A model generated the notes under the pieces. The model saw only the letters and a list, made by a program, of their open reading frames with translations. It ran no database searches and was not told where the DNA came from. A stretch of DNA of 45,036 bases from a virus, in IMG/VR virus record IMGVR_UViG_3300025012_000160, positions 1-45,036 of that record. One strand, 5' to 3'. The position numbers were made by a program, and so were the translations under genes. Position 1 is the first letter of the stretch; each line of letters opens with the position of its first letter. Below are positions 40,984 to 45,036 of the stretch, in pieces.

Positions 40984-41613
40984 TTGAGAGAATGTTATAT
41001 ATGTGGTAGTACACATAGAGTCTCTAAATTATCTCAGGATGATAAATTATATTGTGGTCGTCATTTTGTACAAATGAAAAAACACGGAAAAATTTCAAAA
41101 ACTAGAGCAGATCCAAATGAAATTATATTATATGAAAGTCATGCAGAAATAATTCTTTATGACAAAAATGGAGAACCAATTGCTAATGCAAAAATTTCCT
41201 TAGATAAAATAGAAAAAGTTAAAAAATATAGATGGTGGTTATCACCAAATGGTTATGTTTATGCAAGTGAAAATGATAAAGAATTTTCATTACATAGATT
41301 TATTATAAACGCTCAAGATGGTACTGAAGTAGATCATAGAGATCGTAACACACTTAATAATCTTAATGAAAATTTACGACTCAGCAACCATCACTTAAAT
41401 GGAATGAATATAGAAATGTTCAGTCATAATACTTCTGGGTTTAAAGGTGTTTATTGGGATAAAAGTAGAAATAAATGGATGGCTTCTATTAAAGTTAATC
41501 AAAAGAATATTTATTTAGGTAGGTTTGATAATTTTGAAGATGCCAAGGAAGCAAGAATTGAAGCAGAAATTAAATATTTTAATGAATTTTCTACTCATTT
41601 TAAGGAGGAATAA
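40984..41613 (+). CDS. HNH endonuclease with AP2-type DNA-binding domain
   Basis: A free-standing homing-type nuclease of 210 residues. The N-terminal part has a Cys group (CYICGSTHRV, CGRH). The middle contains SLHRFIINAQDGTEVDHRDR and NTLNNLNENLRLSNHHLNG, the HNH_3 motif with its His and Asn residues. The C terminus is an AP2-type domain: SGFKGVYWDKSRNKWMASIK, then IYLGRFDNFEDAKEA. TTG 40984 is eight bases after GGAGG. It begins 28 bases after the reductase stop, so it may home on a site in or next to that gene. Confidence 0.85.
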   Translation: MRECYICGSTHRVSKLSQDDKLYCGRHFVQMKKHGKISKTRADPNEIILYESHAEIILYDKNGEPIANAKISLDKIEKVKKYRWWLSPNGYVYASENDKEFSLHRFIINAQDGTEVDHRDRNTLNNLNENLRLSNHHLNGMNIEMFSHNTSGFKGVYWDKSRNKWMASIKVNQKNIYLGRFDNFEDAKEARIEAEIKYFNEFSTHFKEE

Positions 41614-41618
41614 AAAAA

Positions 41619-42005
41619 ATGTTAAAACAACAAAAAATGGTGCAAAAATTTCATGAAATATTCAAACATCCTGTTTGTAATACTCCTACTATGATTAAAT
41701 CAGAAAGAGCTAATGCTAGAGCAGATTGGATGAGAGAAGAAATTGAAGAATTCCTTGAGGCAAAAGATATAGTTGAACAAGCAGATGCAATGGGAGACTT
41801 ACTCTATTTCTGTCTTGGAAGTTGTGTTGAAATGGGCGTAGATATTGAACCTATATTTGAAATTATTCAACAATCTAATATGAATAAAATATGGAGTGAC
41901 GGAACAGTACATTACAGGGAAAGTGACGGAAAAGTTGCTAAACCAGAAGGATGGCAAGCACCTGAACCTCAAATTGAAGCAGAAATTAAAAGACAAATGA
42001 TTTAA
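41619..42005 (+). CDS. MazG/PRA-PH-type nucleotide pyrophosphohydrolase
   Basis: A 128-residue protein with the all-alpha NTP pyrophosphohydrolase signature: WMREEIEEFLEA (acidic pairs about residues 40-47), then ADAMGDLLYF (aspartates about 57 and 61), and CVEMGVDIEPIFEIIQQSNMNKIW. Related phage enzymes of the MazG/PRA-PH fold hydrolyse NTPs or dNTPs and may clear unwanted or alarmone nucleotides. AAGGAGG lies in the end of the endonuclease gene. It fits the nucleotide-metabolism block. The exact substrate is unknown. Confidence 0.8.
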   Translation: MLKQQKMVQKFHEIFKHPVCNTPTMIKSERANARADWMREEIEEFLEAKDIVEQADAMGDLLYFCLGSCVEMGVDIEPIFEIIQQSNMNKIWSDGTVHYRESDGKVAKPEGWQAPEPQIEAEIKRQMI

Positions 42006-42017
42006 TTAATTTAATAT

Positions 42018-42041
42018 GGAGAGATTGAAATACATCTCTCC
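42018..42041 (+). terminator. Hairpin before the dCMP deaminase gene
   Basis: GGAGAGAT (42018-42025) and ATCTCTCC (42034-42041) pair perfectly over eight bases with an eight-base loop. T-poor sequence follows, so it is a weak terminator or a leader hairpin for the deaminase gene. Confidence 0.35.
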
Positions 42042-42072
42042 TACCTTCCTACAGAAAGGAATCAACAACAAA

Positions 42073-42546
42073 ATGCAAATCATAAATTGGGATGATTATT
42101 TCATGTCTGTAGCATACATATCATCATTACGAAGTAAAGATCCAAGAACACAAGTTGGTGCTTGTATAGTAGATAAAAATCATAGGATAATATCTACAGG
42201 TTATAATGGAATGCCAAACAATTGTAATGATTTAGAAATGCCTTGGGAACCAAAAGAAGGATTAGAAAGTAAATATCTATATGTAGTTCATGCAGAACAA
42301 AATGCTATCTTGTATGGAAAAAATGATCTTCAAGGATGCACCATCTATGCTACATTATTTCCTTGTAACGAATGTTCCAAATCAATAATTCAATCAGGAA
42401 TATCAGAAATTGTATATCTAAGTGATAAATATAAAGATAGTGAACAAACTATTGCCTCTAGATTTATTCTTAATATGGCAGGGATAAAATATAGACAATT
42501 GATAAGCGATACTAGGATAGAAATAAATTTAAACACAAAGGAGTGA
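42073..42546 (+). CDS. dCMP deaminase
   Basis: A 157-residue zinc enzyme that converts dCMP to dUMP for thymidylate synthesis. The catalytic site is visible as VVHAEQNAI (His 73, Glu 75) and PCNECSKSI (Cys 98, Cys 101). The substrate region STGYNGMPNNCND is also typical. AAAGGA is about 12 bases before ATG 42073. It is slightly shorter than some phage versions but complete. It follows the pyrophosphohydrolase and reductase, so all three likely serve dNTP supply. Confidence 0.9.
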   Translation: MQIINWDDYFMSVAYISSLRSKDPRTQVGACIVDKNHRIISTGYNGMPNNCNDLEMPWEPKEGLESKYLYVVHAEQNAILYGKNDLQGCTIYATLFPCNECSKSIIQSGISEIVYLSDKYKDSEQTIASRFILNMAGIKYRQLISDTRIEINLNTKE

Positions 42547-42554
42547 TATAATAC

Positions 42555-43451
42555 TTGAAATTATTAGAAAAAATTTATTCTAAAACATCTAATATAATTA
42601 AATATATATTTATGACACAAGACAATCTAATCATAGAAATATCATACATAAATAAAAATGATGGCAAAGATATTATCTGTGTTCCTTCTCAAACTTCTTG
42701 TAAAATGAAATGCAAATTCTGTCATATCACTGATGTTACTGATAAATTAATTAATAGAAATATCACTTCACAAGAAATTAAAGAAGTAGTAGATAATGTC
42801 TATAATGATCTAAACTTATCATTAATTCCTAAAACATTGCTAATATCTTATATGGGATGTGGCGAACCACTACTAAATTATAAGAAAGTAAAAGACAGTA
42901 TGTTATTACTAAGAAATGAATATCAAGACACAAAAGTTCCGTTAATTAGATTTGCTATTGCAACTTCGTTACCTGAATTTGCATGGATAAACTTCTTTAA
43001 TTTAACTAATGAAATACACAAAGAAAACTTACCAGTAAAAATTCATTTATCATTACATTATACTGTTGATTCATTAAGAAAAGATTGGATGCCTAATTCT
43101 TTATCAATTTTACCATCATTAGTAGCATTAGAATATTATAAGAAAATCACTAATAATTCAGTTGAAATTCACTATACTTTGATCGATGGAGTAAATGATA
43201 CAGAACAAGATGCAATTAGATTGGGAGAATTTTTAAAATATAGAGGAATTCCAGTTAAGTTCTTATTTTACAACGAAAAACCAACAATAGAATTTCATGC
43301 AAGTTCGAAGAAAAAATTAAATTTGTTTAAAAAAATATTAGGCAAATACAATATTGGATATGAATATTATATACCTCCAGGTTTAGATGTAGGTGCTAGT
43401 TGTGGACAGTTTTTGATGGAGTATTATTTGAAATATAATCTTATTAGATAG
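42555..43451 (+). CDS. RlmN-like radical SAM protein
   Basis: This 298-residue protein resembles the RlmN/Cfr family of RNA adenine methyltransferases. It has the radical SAM motif as CxxxCxxC in SQTSCKMKCKFCHI (Cys 49, 53, 56), MGCGEPLLNY at about 100-109, IHLSLHYTVDSLRKDWMP as the SAM-binding segment, and near the C terminus GLDVGASCGQF with Cys 283 in the place of the family's second catalytic Cys. It is about 60 residues shorter than cellular RlmN and lacks most of the N-terminal domain. The target may be 23S rRNA or tRNA, but that is unproven. AAAGGAG precedes a TTG start. Confidence 0.8.
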   Translation: MKLLEKIYSKTSNIIKYIFMTQDNLIIEISYINKNDGKDIICVPSQTSCKMKCKFCHITDVTDKLINRNITSQEIKEVVDNVYNDLNLSLIPKTLLISYMGCGEPLLNYKKVKDSMLLLRNEYQDTKVPLIRFAIATSLPEFAWINFFNLTNEIHKENLPVKIHLSLHYTVDSLRKDWMPNSLSILPSLVALEYYKKITNNSVEIHYTLIDGVNDTEQDAIRLGEFLKYRGIPVKFLFYNEKPTIEFHASSKKKLNLFKKILGKYNIGYEYYIPPGLDVGASCGQFLMEYYLKYNLIR

Positions 43452-43496
43452 ATTCAAACTTGTATTTGATTCTATTAATAAATAATATTTTAGGAG

Positions 43497-44300
43497 TTGA
43501 ATTTTATTAAAATAATCAATGATAAATACTACACAAGCGACAATTTGGCAAAATATTGTTTAAATAAAACAAAAGAAATTATAGGATATGAAAACATAAT
43601 TGAATATATTGAACCAAGTGCTGGTTCGGGAGTGTTTCTGGATTATTTAGATAAACCTTATTTAGCTTATGATATAGAACCAGAAGATAATAGAATAATT
43701 AAGCAAGATTTCCTTGATCTAAACTTAGAATATAAAAAGGGTAGGTGTATTATAGGTAATCCTCCATATGGAAGAACCATGAATTTAGCAGTACAATTTT
43801 TTAAAAAATCAATAATATTGGGTGATTACATAAGTTTTATACTTCCTATTAGTCAATTAAATAATAATTATAGAATATTTGAATTCGATTTAATATATAG
43901 CGAAGATTTAGGAGAAAAATTATACAGCAATATAAAAGTCCACTGTTGTTTAAATATTTATAAGAGACCGATAAATAATAAACTAAATAATAGACCAAAT
44001 TATAAATTAAAAGATATTTTAATAGAAAATTATGATAGAGAAAGAAATGGAATAAAAAATATAAATGATTTTGATATTGCAATATGTTCATTTGGTAATA
44101 TTGGCGAAGTTATAAAAAAAGAAAATACGTATTGTCAAGAACTATATATTAAAATAAGAAATCTAGAGTATAGGGACATTATTATAGATTTAATAAAAAA
44201 TACAAATTGGAAAAAATTATATACCCACACTAAAACTCCAAAATTGCAAATATGGCAAATATATAAATACATAAAAGAGCAAATACCAGAAATTAAATAA
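43497..44300 (+). CDS. DNA N6-adenine methyltransferase
   Basis: A protein of about 265-267 residues with SAM-binding EPSAGSGVFL (residues about 39-48) and catalytic NPPY at about 88-91 (IIGNPPYGR), the layout of a gamma-type N6-adenine methyltransferase. The C-terminal part would be the target-recognition domain. No restriction partner is nearby, so it may protect phage DNA from host enzymes. TTG 43497 directly touches the ribosome binding site AGGAG; ATT 43506 followed by AAA has a nine-base spacing and may be the true start. Confidence 0.85.
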   Translation: MNFIKIINDKYYTSDNLAKYCLNKTKEIIGYENIIEYIEPSAGSGVFLDYLDKPYLAYDIEPEDNRIIKQDFLDLNLEYKKGRCIIGNPPYGRTMNLAVQFFKKSIILGDYISFILPISQLNNNYRIFEFDLIYSEDLGEKLYSNIKVHCCLNIYKRPINNKLNNRPNYKLKDILIENYDRERNGIKNINDFDIAICSFGNIGEVIKKENTYCQELYIKIRNLEYRDIIIDLIKNTNWKKLYTHTKTPKLQIWQIYKYIKEQIPEIK

Positions 44301-44341
44301 ATATTACCCTTTAAATGTGAAAATTTATAGGAGTAATAAAA

Positions 44342-44500
44342 ATGAATATCTTATGTAAATTACTTAATCACAAATGGCAGAACAATACAGTTAAAAGAGA
44401 GTGCAAATCATTACCTTGTAAATCATATAAAGAATACTATAATTTTGTAATAAGTCGTACATGTAAAAGGTGCGGAGAAATTAAATTAGTAGGGATGTAA
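44342..44500 (+). CDS. DUF1660-like prophage miniprotein
   Basis: A 52-residue protein that starts MNILCKLLNHKWQNN and ends with CKRCGEIKLVGM, resembling the prophage family DUF1660 (CKxxGHKW, then CxRCG). It is likely a zinc-binding miniprotein. AGGAG precedes the ATG. The match is by short motif only. Confidence 0.55.
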   Translation: MNILCKLLNHKWQNNTVKRECKSLPCKSYKEYYNFVISRTCKRCGEIKLVGM

Positions 44501-44526
44501 TATTGAAATTAAGGAGTGAAATAATT

Positions 44527-45036
44527 ATGCATAGAACTATTGTTGTAAATATCTATGGAAGTCCATCAGCAGGTAAATCAACCACGGCAGCAGGAATATT
44601 TTATGAATTAAAGCGTCAAGGTATTCGATGTGAACTTGTTACTGAATATGCTAAAAGTAAAGTCTGGGAAGAAAGTTTTAAAGTATTGGAAGATCAGATT
44701 TATATCTTTGGTAAACAAAATCATAAACTATTTACAGTAAAAGGTAAAGTAGAAGTTATTATTACAGATTCTCCTTTACTTCTATCGTTATATTATGGTA
44801 AAGACCTATCTCCTAGTTTTAAAGGTTTAATAACTGAAACATATAATACCTATGATAATATGAATTATTTTATCCATAATCTTGGAGCATATGATACTGT
44901 TGGCAGAATACAAACTGAAGAAGAATCTTTAATTATTAGTGGTCATATTCTAGATATTTTAAAAGATGGTGAATTTCCTCATACTGTATTAAATAAAACT
45001 AATCTCGTAGTAGATTTTATTATAGGAGATATTTAT
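44527..45036 (+). CDS. AAA_28-type ATPase or kinase (cut by window edge)
   Basis: An open frame of 170 codons continues past the window. It starts with a strand and Walker A IYGSPSAGKSTTA (residues about 9-21), then ELVTEYAKSKVWEE, IFGKQNHKL and VEVIITDSPLLLSLYY, the layout of AAA_28/NadR-kinase-like P-loop proteins common in phages. The substrate is not known; nucleotide or nicotinamide riboside phosphorylation is possible in this family. AAGGAGTG precedes ATG 44527. Its place after the methyltransferase fits the nucleotide block. Confidence 0.75.
   Translation, partial: MHRTIVVNIYGSPSAGKSTTAAGIFYELKRQGIRCELVTEYAKSKVWEESFKVLEDQIYIFGKQNHKLFTVKGKVEVIITDSPLLLSLYYGKDLSPSFKGLITETYNTYDNMNYFIHNLGAYDTVGRIQTEEESLIISGHILDILKDGEFPHTVLNKTNLVVDFIIGDIY

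Noticed and set aside
42555-43451. Antibiotic resistance (Cfr) assignment
   Set aside because: RlmN and Cfr share the visible motifs, and the sequence alone does not show which carbon, or even which RNA, is methylated.
349-44091. Many minus-strand and alternate-frame open stretches of 60-150 codons
   Set aside because: They lie opposite or within clear plus-strand genes, lack ribosome binding sites and show no coherent motifs. They are by-products of AT-rich coding sequence.
1-45036. CRISPR array, rRNA, tRNA or insertion sequence
   Set aside because: No regularly spaced direct repeats, no conserved rRNA segment, no cloverleaf and no transposase motif were seen by eye. A tRNA search program was not available.

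Overview
The window looks like the early/middle region of a large, AT-rich bacteriophage, or a phage-like plasmid-prophage, of a Bacillota host. I see no chromosomal housekeeping operon, rRNA or tRNA. Every gene I can support lies on the + strand, tightly packed and often overlapping by 1-14 bases. Most genes have a strong AAAGGAGG-type ribosome binding site, and several promoters match the sigma-A consensus. A B12-dependent ribonucleotide reductase, a RecD2-type helicase, a 3D-domain cell-wall protein and a YvlD-like membrane protein also point to Bacillota. No structural, packaging or integrase gene is in the window, so phage is an inference from gene content.

Layout. (1) 1-9.2 kb: small accessory genes, including an XRE-like regulator, a homing-endonuclease-associated-repeat protein, a secreted 3D-domain protein, a YqeY-like protein, a lone receiver-like domain, and many Cys-rich miniproteins. 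(2) 9.2-11.2 kb: a complete NAD-dependent DNA ligase behind its own promoter, followed by an intergenic segment that can fold into a nested, pseudoknot-capable RNA. (3) 11.4-22.5 kb: another run of mostly unrecognised small genes, with three long inverted repeats or hairpins. (4) 22.5-36.9 kb: a replication block of leader peptide, ssDNA-binding-like protein, RecA-fold ATPase, Zn-finger accessory protein, DnaB-like helicase, DnaG-like primase, RecJ/DHH nuclease, DnaE polymerase and RecD2-like helicase. The RecD2-like helicase carries a 329-residue LAGLIDADG-type intein inside its Walker A motif. (5) 36.9-45.0 kb: nucleotide supply and modification, namely a class II ribonucleotide reductase with a 125-residue mini-intein in its NPCGE motif, an HNH/AP2 endonuclease just downstream, a MazG/PRA-PH-type pyrophosphohydrolase, dCMP deaminase, an RlmN-like radical SAM enzyme, an adenine methyltransferase, and an AAA_28-type ATPase or kinase cut by the window edge.

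How it fits together. The replication block would supply most of a replisome. The third block would convert ribonucleotides to dNTPs, remove unwanted NTPs and modify nucleic acids. The small Cys-rich proteins are candidates for host takeover or counter-defence, but nothing in the sequence proves this.

Most unusual points: apparent AUU/AUC (and one CUG) start codons placed correctly behind Shine-Dalgarno sequences; four small genes each broken by a single stop or frameshift, all between 5.4 and 16.2 kb; two inteins at catalytic motifs; the very small mini-intein with a nearby free-standing endonuclease; the candidate structured RNA after the ligase; and an extended family of zinc-ribbon-like miniproteins.
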